NCBI GenBank assembly: GCA_009919365.1
Contig: RGBZ01000034.1
Location: 1 to 8,404, forward strand
Origin: a bacterium
Lineage (GTDB): Bacteria; Chloroflexota; Limnocylindria; Limnocylindrales; Limnocylindraceae
Direction: 5' to 3'
DNA: 8,404 nucleotides
The notes beneath the pieces are model-generated. The model did not search any database. It was not told where the DNA came from and saw nothing but the letters and a program-made list of their open reading frames with translations. Of the stretch, positions 1-6,488 are shown in pieces. Made by a program: the position numbers and the translations under genes. Numbering within the stretch: the stretch's first letter is position 1; the number at the start of each line of letters is the position of its first letter.

Positions 1-1692
1 ACGGCAATCTTTGACGCAAAGAGCGGCGACCTGATCGCAGACCTGGTCTCGCGGGAGCAGCATGTGCTGTTGGTTCGTGGCGGCCGCGGAGGCCTCGGGA
101 ATGCGCACTTCACTACGGCAACACATCAGGCGCCGCGTCACGCACAAAAGGGAGAGCCAGGCGAGTTGCGTGAGGTGCGATTCGAGCTGCGCCTAATCGC
201 TGACGTGGGCCTGGTCGGACTTCCGAACGCAGGGAAGTCCACCCTGCTCGCCGCGCTCACCGCGGCACAGCCAAAGATTGGCGACTACGCCTTCACCACC
301 CTTGAGCCAAACCTTGGGGTGCTGGAGCTTGGTATCGATGATGGTCGTCGACCTACGATTGCCGATCTGCCCGGACTGATTGAAGGGGCATCGATCGGCG
401 CGGGGCTCGGCTTCGCCTTCTTGCGACACGCCTCTCGCACGCGCGTACTGGTGCACGTCGTGGACGCCTCGGCCCCAGATCCGGTGCGCGATGCAGCCAT
501 TATTCGCTCCGAGCTGGAGGCGCACAATCCAGCCCTGCTCCAGAAGACAACGCTGATCGCCCTCAACAAGCTTGATCGACCCGAAGCGAAGGAGCGCGAG
601 GCGGAACTGACCGCAGCGTTCCGCGAGCTCGGCCTGCACGTTCTGCCGATCTCGGCTGCGGGGGGCGAGCGGGGGGAGGGGATCGCAGCCCTTCGCGATG
701 CCCTGGCAGATCTCTTGCCCGACGCAGAGACCCTCTCATATCCCGCGGAACCGGCCGGCGTGGTGGTGCACCGCATCAATCCGATTGCCTCGGTGGGATT
801 TGAGGTTAGCCGCGAGGGTGAAGGATTCCGCGTTCGCGGGAAGGCTATTGAACGGCTCGTTCATCAGACTGATTTTGCTCGGGACGAATCTGCAGAGCGC
901 TTCCAACATGAGCTGGCTCGCCAAGGAATTGAATCTGCCCTGCGAAAGGCGGGCTGCCGCAGCGGCGACACTGTCATGATCGGCGAGCTCTCTCTCGAGT
1001 GGGATGACCCAGATGACGCGTCGCTGCTCAACGCGGCGGAGGAGGCGGACCCAATTCACGATGGTCACCTTGCCCTCGGCCAGGCCGCGTACGAACTCCT
1101 GAAACTTGACCACGTGCTCTTTGTTCCAGCGGCGCGGCCCCCACACAAGGTTGCTGATCGCGTCACCGACCCAGAGATCCGTTGCCGCATGGTGGAACTC
1201 GCGATTGCGGGGAATCCAGCCTTCGAGATGAGCCGCATGGAAATTGATCGACCCGGACTTTCGTACACCATTGATACGCTTCGGACCATTTCGGCGGAGC
1301 GGCGTGAGGACGGCGCGGCGCCCGAACTCACGCTGATCCTCTCGGTTGAGTCTCTCCTTGGGTTCAACGAATGGGAAGACGCCACGGGCATTCTCGACTT
1401 GGCACGGGTCGCCGCACTGCCGCGGCCTGGCACGCCAATCCCCGACCGCGCCTGGCTCACGCGCCACTTCCCGGGGCGCGAGGACCGATTCCTCTATCTC
1501 GATGGCTTCCATCTCTCGCACGCCAGTCGAGAGTTGCGTGCCTTGGCAGCGCGCGGCCGATCACTTCGTTACCTCGTCCCTGACGCCGTTGCCGATTTCA
1601 TCCGACGCGAAGGTCTTTATCGCGGTCGCCCTGAGCTCGTACTTGAGCGTCCCGTTGAAGTGGAAGATGTGCCTGTTGATCCAGCCTCGTAA
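1..1692 (+). CDS. obg-nadD: GTPase Obg fused to a NadD-like (nicotinate-nucleotide adenylyltransferase) domain, 5' partial
   Basis: The frame is open from base 1 to TAA at 1690-1692. The true start lies upstream; the GTG at 64 is internal, because codons 1-21 already read as Obg N-domain. Numbered by window codon: end of the glycine-rich Obg fold (RGGRGGLGN, about 26-34); GTPase domain with G1 GLPNAGKST (73-81), a TT switch, G3 DLPG (122-125), G4 NKLD (189-192) and G5 SAA (218-220); C-terminal OCT domain (about 254-336, ending ELSLEWDD). Without a stop it continues into a NadD-like nucleotidyltransferase fold (about 341-563) with HDGH (353-356), PPHK (380-383) and SYTIDTL (421-427). Obg proteins are GTPases acting in 50S subunit assembly. 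NadD adenylates nicotinate mononucleotide in NAD synthesis. Several NadD motifs are altered here (see findings), so activity of that half is uncertain. The Obg assignment is very secure. The fusion is direct in this sequence, but a lost stop or an assembly indel cannot be excluded. Confidence 0.93.
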   Translation, partial: TAIFDAKSGDLIADLVSREQHVLLVRGGRGGLGNAHFTTATHQAPRHAQKGEPGELREVRFELRLIADVGLVGLPNAGKSTLLAALTAAQPKIGDYAFTTLEPNLGVLELGIDDGRRPTIADLPGLIEGASIGAGLGFAFLRHASRTRVLVHVVDASAPDPVRDAAIIRSELEAHNPALLQKTTLIALNKLDRPEAKEREAELTAAFRELGLHVLPISAAGGERGEGIAALRDALADLLPDAETLSYPAEPAGVVVHRINPIASVGFEVSREGEGFRVRGKAIERLVHQTDFARDESAERFQHELARQGIESALRKAGCRSGDTVMIGELSLEWDDPDDASLLNAAEEADPIHDGHLALGQAAYELLKLDHVLFVPAARPPHKVADRVTDPEIRCRMVELAIAGNPAFEMSRMEIDRPGLSYTIDTLRTISAERREDGAAPELTLILSVESLLGFNEWEDATGILDLARVAALPRPGTPIPDRAWLTRHFPGREDRFLYLDGFHLSHASRELRALAARGRSLRYLVPDAVADFIRREGLYRGRPELVLERPVEVEDVPVDPAS

Positions 1693-1712
1693 TCGCGCAT
1701 CGGCGGGTGGGG

Positions 1713-1718
1713 TACGCT
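1713..1718 (+). promoter_or_regulatory. Predicted -10 element of a leaderless rsfS transcript
   Basis: TACGCT fits the TAnnnT -10 pattern and ends 6 bases before the ATG at 1725, which would place the transcription start at or next to the start codon. There is no good Shine-Dalgarno sequence at normal spacing. The same spacing occurs before galE, pdxS and the R3H gene. No convincing -35 box is visible. Confidence 0.45.
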
Positions 1719-1724
1719 GAGCTC

Positions 1725-2093
1725 ATGTCAACCAGAAAGCAAACTGCCATTGAACCGCACGACCTCGCCCGAAAGGTTGCCCTTCTGGCAGAAGAGAAGA
1801 AGGCGTCCGACATCCTTGTTCTGGATGTGAGCAGCCTCACCACCGTTACCGAGGCGTTCGTGATCTGCACTGGTGGCTCTGAGCCGCAACTTGCGGCGAT
1901 CACTGAGAGCATCGTCAGCGGGATGGCGGAGGACGGCATCACACCAGCGCATCGTCATCGTGCTGCGGCCTCTCACTGGATCGTCTTAGATTATGGAAGT
2001 GTGATCGTGCATATCTTTACGCCCCCGGAGCGTGACTTCTACAAGCTTGAACAGCTTTGGTCCGATGCGAAGGTGCTCGTCCGAATCCAGTAG
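1725..2093 (+). CDS. rsfS: Ribosomal silencing factor RsfS (Iojap/DUF143 family)
   Basis: A 122-residue protein, normal for the family. RsfS binds ribosomal protein uL14 on the 50S subunit and blocks joining with 30S under nutrient limitation. Family features seen: an N-terminal helix with KKASDILVLDVSSL, the strand TEAFVICTGGSEPQ (usually 'yFVIcsG.S..Q'), and the C-terminal block WIVLDYGSVIVHIFTPPER followed by YKLEQLW. I chose ATG 1725 over an in-frame GTG at 1707 because homologues begin close to the first helix and because TACGCT sits exactly 6 bases before the ATG. It lies 32 bases after the obg-nadD stop, the usual neighbourhood for this gene. Its TAG stop (2091-2093) touches the galE stop from the other strand. 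Confidence 0.95.
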   Translation: MSTRKQTAIEPHDLARKVALLAEEKKASDILVLDVSSLTTVTEAFVICTGGSEPQLAAITESIVSGMAEDGITPAHRHRAAASHWIVLDYGSVIVHIFTPPERDFYKLEQLWSDAKVLVRIQ

Positions 2094-3065
2094 TTACTTC
2101 GGAAGAAGGCTCTTCACAATCCGATTGATATCGCTCTGGCGCGGGCGCCATCCGAGCTGGACGTGCGCCCGCGAGATGTCTGCGACCAGGCGGGGTGGAT
2201 CTCCAGCGCGACGGGGGTGCTCTTGTACTTCGATGCGCGCGCCAGATGCCTTCTCGATTGCCTTGATTGCCTCGCGAACACTGGTGCCAGCACCGCTCCC
2301 AATGTTGATCGCGCTGTAGCCATGCGTCTCTTCGCTGGCAAACTTCTCTACCGCGGCGAGATGTGCCGCGGCGACATCGGCAACGTGTACATAGTCTCGG
2401 ACGGCGGTCCGGTCAGGTGTGGCGTAGTCGTTCCCATAGAGCTCAAAGGGCACACCGTTGAGCGCTGCGTGTACGAGTCGTGGCAGCAGGTGCGTCTCTG
2501 GGTTGTGCCGCTCTACAACCTCCTCCGTCGCCCCCGCCACATTGAAGTAGCGCAGTGCGACAGCAGCGAGCCCGTGCGCTGCGGCATAGGCGCGGAGCAC
2601 CTGTTCAAAGGCGGCTTTCGTCGCTCCGTACGGGTTGACCGGCGCAAGGGGGAGCTCCTCATGAAGCACGCTGGAAGAGGGTGCGCCATAGACCGCGGCA
2701 CTGGAGGAGAAGATGAGGCGTTTCACGCCAACGGCAATCGCCGCGTCGAGCAGGGCGATGCTGCCGACGAGGTTTGCCTTGAAGTAGCGCTCCGGCTGCG
2801 CCACGCTCTCAGCGACGATGCTCAACGCGCCAATGTGCAAGATCGTGTCAACGCGGGCATCGCGTAGCAGGCTCTGCATGCGATCTCCGTCGGCGTAGCT
2901 GCCAACGATTGAGGAGGCCTCATTGGGGATTGTGTCCGAATGTCCCGCCGAAAGGTCATCCAGGATCACGACGCGGTGTCCGGCGGCGATCAGGGCATTC
3001 GCACTCGCAGCGCCGATGTACCCGGCTCCACCTGTCACCAAAATCGTGCGTGGCTCGAGCGTCAT
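2094..3065 (-). CDS. galE: UDP-glucose 4-epimerase GalE
   Basis: A 323-residue extended short-chain dehydrogenase/reductase. GalE interconverts UDP-glucose and UDP-galactose using tightly bound NAD, in the Leloir pathway and in supplying sugars for envelope polysaccharides. Seen: the NAD-binding glycine motif GGAGYIG (residues 12-18), the acidic strand end VVILDDLSAGH, a block resembling the GalE 'HfAa...V.eS' signature (HIGALSIVAESVAQP), SSSAAVYG (120-127), the catalytic YxxxK pair Y146/K150 in NPYGATK, RYFNVAGA, and RDYVHVADVAAAH. Length and motif order match bacterial GalE, although related epimerases with other sugar substrates look similar. It starts 9 bases after the cca stop, so it is probably co-transcribed, but a -10-like TAGACT 6 bases before its ATG suggests an additional internal promoter. 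Confidence 0.93.
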   Translation of the reverse strand: MTLEPRTILVTGGAGYIGAASANALIAAGHRVVILDDLSAGHSDTIPNEASSIVGSYADGDRMQSLLRDARVDTILHIGALSIVAESVAQPERYFKANLVGSIALLDAAIAVGVKRLIFSSSAAVYGAPSSSVLHEELPLAPVNPYGATKAAFEQVLRAYAAAHGLAAVALRYFNVAGATEEVVERHNPETHLLPRLVHAALNGVPFELYGNDYATPDRTAVRDYVHVADVAAAHLAAVEKFASEETHGYSAINIGSGAGTSVREAIKAIEKASGARIEVQEHPRRAGDPPRLVADISRAHVQLGWRPRQSDINRIVKSLLPK

Positions 3066-3071
3066 ACCGAG

Positions 3072-3077
3072 AGTCTA
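3072..3077 (-). promoter_or_regulatory. Predicted internal -10 element upstream of galE
   Basis: On the minus strand TAGACT matches TAnnnT and is separated from the galE ATG by exactly 6 bases. Its first three bases are also the cca stop codon. No Shine-Dalgarno sequence is visible in the 9-base gap. This would allow a leaderless galE mRNA independent of read-through from cca. Confidence 0.4.
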
Positions 3078-4301
3078 CGCGATGGGTTCTCGCCCTTCGT
3101 TTACGACAATCCTTTCGCCCCACGCGAGGAGATCGCCCTCGGAATTTGCCACGCGGCGATGGGCGACGTCATCAACTAGCCGCGCGAGGAGTGCCGCAAC
3201 CCACGGCCCTGGCGTACGACCGAGTCGAGCCACTAGCTGGTCGCCTGCGACTGCGAGGTCACTCGCCGCGGCGGGGAGTTGCTCCTCATCTCCCTGAGCG
3301 CATGCGCTAAGGAGTACGGTCGCGGCGCGACTCGCTCGACCAGTGGCGATGCGGCGGCGAATCTGTCGTGCCGCATCCCGTGGATCACCCGTCGTAGCAG
3401 CAGCTACGATGCGCAGCGCGGGCCCGTCAATAAAGCCACGCTCTACCTCGCGCTCCGCGCCTGCAGCTGCGCGATCAAGCGCACGGATCTGCTGGATCGC
3501 TGCAATCGTTGCACGTGGTCGGCGCCAGGATTCCAAGAGCGCCGCCACATCGTCATCGTCGACGATCGGCAGCAGTAGCTCGCTCATCCGCCCCAGCGGA
3601 TCTGGTGCGTCGGGGAGCGTCTCACCTCCAACCGCCTCGACGCGTTCGCCAACCTCTGCGCTCCATTCAGTCGCAAGTGCTGGTGCGATCGCGGCGAAGA
3701 TGCCGAGATTCGCAGCAAGGTGCAAGGCGCGTGCTGGGCGCACAGCGGCGAGGATCCCCTCCATCTCTGCGCCGATCCGCTCACCGGATAGGCTCCCAGT
3801 CAGTGAGGAATCGCGCTTGATTGCGGCGGCGGTTCCTGGCTCCACCGTCAGGCTAAAGCGCGCAACAAAGCGAATCGCTCGCAGCATGCGCAGCGCATCT
3901 TCGATAAAGCGTTCGGTTGGATCCCCAACGGCGCGCAGGGTTGCGCTGCTCAGATCGTCAATGCCGCCATGTGGGTCAACGATCGCCCCATCAGCAACCG
4001 GATCGGCACGGCGGCTTGCGCCGGGGGCGAGGCCGTAGGCGATCGCGTTGATCGTGAAGTCTCGACGCGCTAGGTCACCCTCGATGCGCGGGAGGAATGT
4101 GACCTCGTCGGGACGACGAGAGTCACTACTGCCGCTATCCGCACGGAAGGTGGTGATCTCGCGTACTACTCCGTCGCCGGTGGGAACACCAACGGTGCCG
4201 AATCGATTCTCATACGTGGCGTTTTCGAAGAGCGCACGCAGCTGGTCTGGGGTCGCCTCGGTGGCGAGATCCCAATCTGCGGGCACTCGCCCAGCGATCA
4301 C
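3075..4301 (-). CDS. cca: CCA tRNA nucleotidyltransferase / poly(A) polymerase family (class II), N-terminus apparently truncated
   Basis: A 408-residue protein from GTG 4301. Class II tRNA nucleotidyltransferases add or repair the 3' CCA end of tRNA; some relatives add poly(A) or only part of CCA, which motifs alone cannot settle. Seen: metal-binding DxD in DWDLAT (D9, D11), FRADSGSSDSRRPDEVTF (52-69), RRDFTINAIAYGL (79-91), DPHGGIDDL (109-117), RAVGDPTERF, the nucleotide-selecting EDALRMLRAIRF (134-144), GERIGAEM, and an alpha-helical C-terminal body. No HD phosphohydrolase motif is seen. The family normally opens with about 20 residues leading to GGxVRD. Here GAVRD is encoded in frame directly upstream of the GTG but behind TGA TAG stops, so it is not translated from any standard start. 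The GTG overlaps the HNH stop codon as GTGA, a common coupling arrangement. galE follows 9 bases downstream. Confidence 0.88.
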   Translation of the reverse strand: MIAGRVPADWDLATEATPDQLRALFENATYENRFGTVGVPTGDGVVREITTFRADSGSSDSRRPDEVTFLPRIEGDLARRDFTINAIAYGLAPGASRRADPVADGAIVDPHGGIDDLSSATLRAVGDPTERFIEDALRMLRAIRFVARFSLTVEPGTAAAIKRDSSLTGSLSGERIGAEMEGILAAVRPARALHLAANLGIFAAIAPALATEWSAEVGERVEAVGGETLPDAPDPLGRMSELLLPIVDDDDVAALLESWRRPRATIAAIQQIRALDRAAAGAEREVERGFIDGPALRIVAAATTGDPRDAARQIRRRIATGRASRAATVLLSACAQGDEEQLPAAASDLAVAGDQLVARLGRTPGPWVAALLARLVDDVAHRRVANSEGDLLAWGERIVVNEGREPIA

Positions 4302-4831
4302 ATCGCGAACGGCACCGTGCTATCAGAGATAAAGAGGAAGTCCCGCCACGCTGAGTAGGCGTCGTGTCGCAGGTACGGCAGGAAGACGGCGTACACGTCG
4401 CAGCGCGGCTCGTACGGTTTGCGCCGTAGTTGCAGGCCAGCAGCTTCGGGGAGGCGATCACCCTTCCGGTGGTTGCACGCCATGCAGGCCGTGACGAGGT
4501 TCTCCCAGGTCCAGGTATCGCCACCGCGACTCTTGGGCACGATGTGATCAATCGTCAGAGAGACTCCGGTCCGACCGCAGTACTGGCAGGCGTGACCATC
4601 GCGCGCGAAGATCTCTTTGCGGCTCAACTTGGCGCGCGGACGTGGCCGGCGTACGCGGTGGCGGAGCCGCACAACAGAGGGGGCCGTCCAGCTACGCGAT
4701 GCACTGCGGATCGGGTCGCCTTCGGCGAGGATCTCGGCCTTTCCGCCCAAGACCAGTCGGAAGGCGCGCGGCAGGGAGGCGACGTTGAGCGGTTCGTAGT
4801 CCTGATTCAGAACGAGAACTTCGCTGTTCAT
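4298..4831 (-). CDS. HNH endonuclease family protein
   Basis: A 177-residue protein beginning MNSEVLVLNQDYEPLNVASL, the hallmark N-terminus of a widespread stand-alone HNH family. The HNH core lies at residues 76-125: zinc-binding pairs C82/C85 (CQYC) and C116/C119 (CMAC), D95-H96 in TIDHIVPKSRGG, N111 in WENLV, and N120-H121 in CNHRKG. The predicted activity is metal-dependent nucleic-acid cleavage; the cellular role of this family is not established. The C-terminal AWRDFL resembles the usual family end. The last ten residues (168-177) look like a tail read through sequence that in another frame encodes the cca GAVRD motif. The ATG at 4831 is the first in-frame start, and a TACGAT box lies 9 bases before it. 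It heads the minus-strand run with cca and galE and is divergent from pdxS. Confidence 0.9.
   Translation of the reverse strand: MNSEVLVLNQDYEPLNVASLPRAFRLVLGGKAEILAEGDPIRSASRSWTAPSVVRLRHRVRRPRPRAKLSRKEIFARDGHACQYCGRTGVSLTIDHIVPKSRGGDTWTWENLVTACMACNHRKGDRLPEAAGLQLRRKPYEPRCDVYAVFLPYLRHDAYSAWRDFLFISDSTVPFAM
4302..4325 (-). other. Orphaned GAVRD block of cca behind two stop codons
   Basis: Read on the minus strand in the cca frame, 4325-4320 is TGA TAG, then CAC, then 4316-4302 encodes G-A-V-R-D, running straight into V-I-A-G-R...DWDLAT of cca. Class II nucleotidyltransferases carry GG(A/S)VRD at this place as part of the nucleotide-binding site. No ATG, GTG or TTG lies between the TAG and the GTG at 4301. 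The same bases encode the last residues of the HNH protein in another frame. Confidence 0.8.
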
Positions 4832-4840
4832 ATGATGCCG

Positions 4841-4846
4841 ATCGTA
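4841..4846 (-). promoter_or_regulatory. Predicted -10 element for the HNH-cca-galE run
   Basis: On the minus strand TACGAT is a good -10 match ending 9 bases before the HNH ATG. Transcription starting 6-7 bases downstream would leave a leader of only 2-3 bases. No Shine-Dalgarno sequence is present between the box and the ATG. Confidence 0.45.
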
Positions 4847-4904
4847 GCAGGGGATCTGCGCCTCTCGCGCCGCCGTTTAGACCACGGCAGAAGGGGCGGT
4901 ATGC

Positions 4905-4910
4905 GAGAAT
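4905..4910 (+). promoter_or_regulatory. Possible -10 element for pdxS
   Basis: GAGAAT has the A2 and T6 of a -10 box but not T1. It is separated from the pdxS ATG by AAGGGC, exactly the 6-base spacing seen at rsfS, galE and the R3H gene. The GGG in that spacer is too close to the ATG to act as an ordinary ribosome binding site. Confidence 0.35.
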
Positions 4911-4916
4911 AAGGGC

Positions 4917-5816
<900 letters not shown>

Positions 5817-5820
5817 CACC

Positions 5821-6435
5821 GTGGCGAAGCGCCACTCCACGCCGGTCATCGGCGTCCTCGCAGTGCAGGGCGACTTCGCTGAACACATCCGCATGCTGGA
5901 GAACCTTGGTGTTGAGGCGCGCGAAGTGCGACTCCCTGCAGACCTTGTCGGCATCAGCGGTCTGATTCTTCCCGGTGGCGAAAGCACGGCGATGCGCAAA
6001 CTGCTGCACCGATGGGATCTCGTGAAGCCAATCAAGGCACTCGCGAAGCGTGGCGCGCCAATCCTAGGAACCTGCGCAGGGGCGATTCTGCTCGCGACAA
6101 AGATTGCGGATGGTGATGAGCCTGTGCTCTCCCTGCTCGATGTTGAGGTCCGACGCAATGCGTTTGGCCGCCAACTGGAGTCCTTCGAAACAAGCCTGGC
6201 CATGGAGGGGCTCGGCAGCGATGGCCGATCACGCACCATCCAGGCCGTCTTCATTCGAGCCCCTGAAATCGTGAAGGTTGGCCCATCTGCGCGTGCCGTC
6301 GCGACGCTCGATGACGGGCGCATCGTAGCGGCACGTCAGGGACGAATCCTTGGCATCGCCTTCCACCCCGAGATCACCGGCGAGACCGGCGTGCACCGCT
6401 GGCTCGTCGCCGAGGCAACTGCCGCCCTCGGCTGA
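5821..6435 (+). CDS. pdxT: Pyridoxal 5'-phosphate synthase glutaminase subunit PdxT
   Basis: A 204-residue class I glutamine amidotransferase that hydrolyses glutamine and channels ammonia to PdxS. Counting from GTG 5821: IGVLAVQGDFAEH (10-22), PGGEST (51-56, glutamine/oxyanion region), nucleophile C85 in GTCAGAILLA, RRNAFGRQ (111-118), FIRAP, and the catalytic H182 and E184 in FHPE. All triad residues are in place. The GTG start is preferred because it gives the usual short lead into IGVLAVQG and lies 4 bases after the pdxS stop; upstream in-frame codons run inside pdxS. There is no Shine-Dalgarno sequence, so translation probably depends on coupling to pdxS. Confidence 0.97.
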   Translation: MAKRHSTPVIGVLAVQGDFAEHIRMLENLGVEAREVRLPADLVGISGLILPGGESTAMRKLLHRWDLVKPIKALAKRGAPILGTCAGAILLATKIADGDEPVLSLLDVEVRRNAFGRQLESFETSLAMEGLGSDGRSRTIQAVFIRAPEIVKVGPSARAVATLDDGRIVAARQGRILGIAFHPEITGETGVHRWLVAEATAALG

Positions 6436-6476
6436 GCGGCAGGCGCGCACTCCGCACCGACCGCGCGGGCGCACGC

Positions 6477-6482
6477 TAGGAT
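6477..6482 (+). promoter_or_regulatory. Predicted -10 element of a leaderless R3H-ATPase transcript
   Basis: TAGGAT matches TAnnnT and lies 6 bases before the ATG at 6489, within the 53-base gap after pdxT. The gap shows no Shine-Dalgarno sequence and no hairpin followed by a T-run. The ATPase therefore probably has its own promoter rather than relying only on pdxST read-through. Confidence 0.45.
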
Positions 6483-6488
6483 TCGCCC

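Larger units (their letters stand above)
4832..4916. promoter_or_regulatory. Divergent promoter region between the HNH gene and pdxS
   Basis: These 85 bases are the longest non-coding stretch in the window and must hold start signals for both directions. On the minus strand a TACGAT hexamer (ATCGTA on plus, 4841-4846) lies 9 bases from the HNH ATG. On the plus strand GAGAAT (4905-4910) lies 6 bases from the pdxS ATG. I see no riboswitch-like structure, and no inverted repeat clear enough to call an operator. Confidence 0.6.

Noticed and set aside
736..1521. 261-codon open frame on the minus strand inside obg-nadD
   Set aside because: It is antisense to strongly conserved Obg and NadD sequence, shows no recognisable domain, and is the kind of long shadow frame expected in GC-rich DNA.
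1707..1724. GTG at 1707 as an upstream start for rsfS
   Set aside because: It adds six residues not typical of the family, and the -10-like box and its fixed spacing point to ATG 1725.
2102..2115. Short inverted repeat (GAAGA/TCTTC, 4-base loop) near the rsfS-galE junction as a terminator
   Set aside because: The stem is only 5 base pairs, lies inside galE coding sequence and has no T-run on either side.
2163..2867. 234-codon plus-strand frame opposite galE
   Set aside because: galE is unambiguous on the other strand; the translated shadow has no domain and no plausible start signal.
3343..4038. 231-codon plus-strand frame opposite cca
   Set aside because: Its composition is dominated by Ser, Arg and Ala, as expected for the reverse of an Ala/Arg/Asp-rich gene; no motif seen.
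4302..4345. Programmed -1 frameshift from the HNH gene into cca
   Set aside because: No slippery heptamer or strong downstream hairpin is visible between the TAG and the GAVRD block, so I list it only as one less likely explanation of the truncated cca start.
6421..6440. GCCGC/GCGGC inverted repeat at the pdxT stop as a terminator
   Set aside because: The stem is 5 base pairs with a 10-base loop and no following T-run; such repeats are common in GC-rich DNA.
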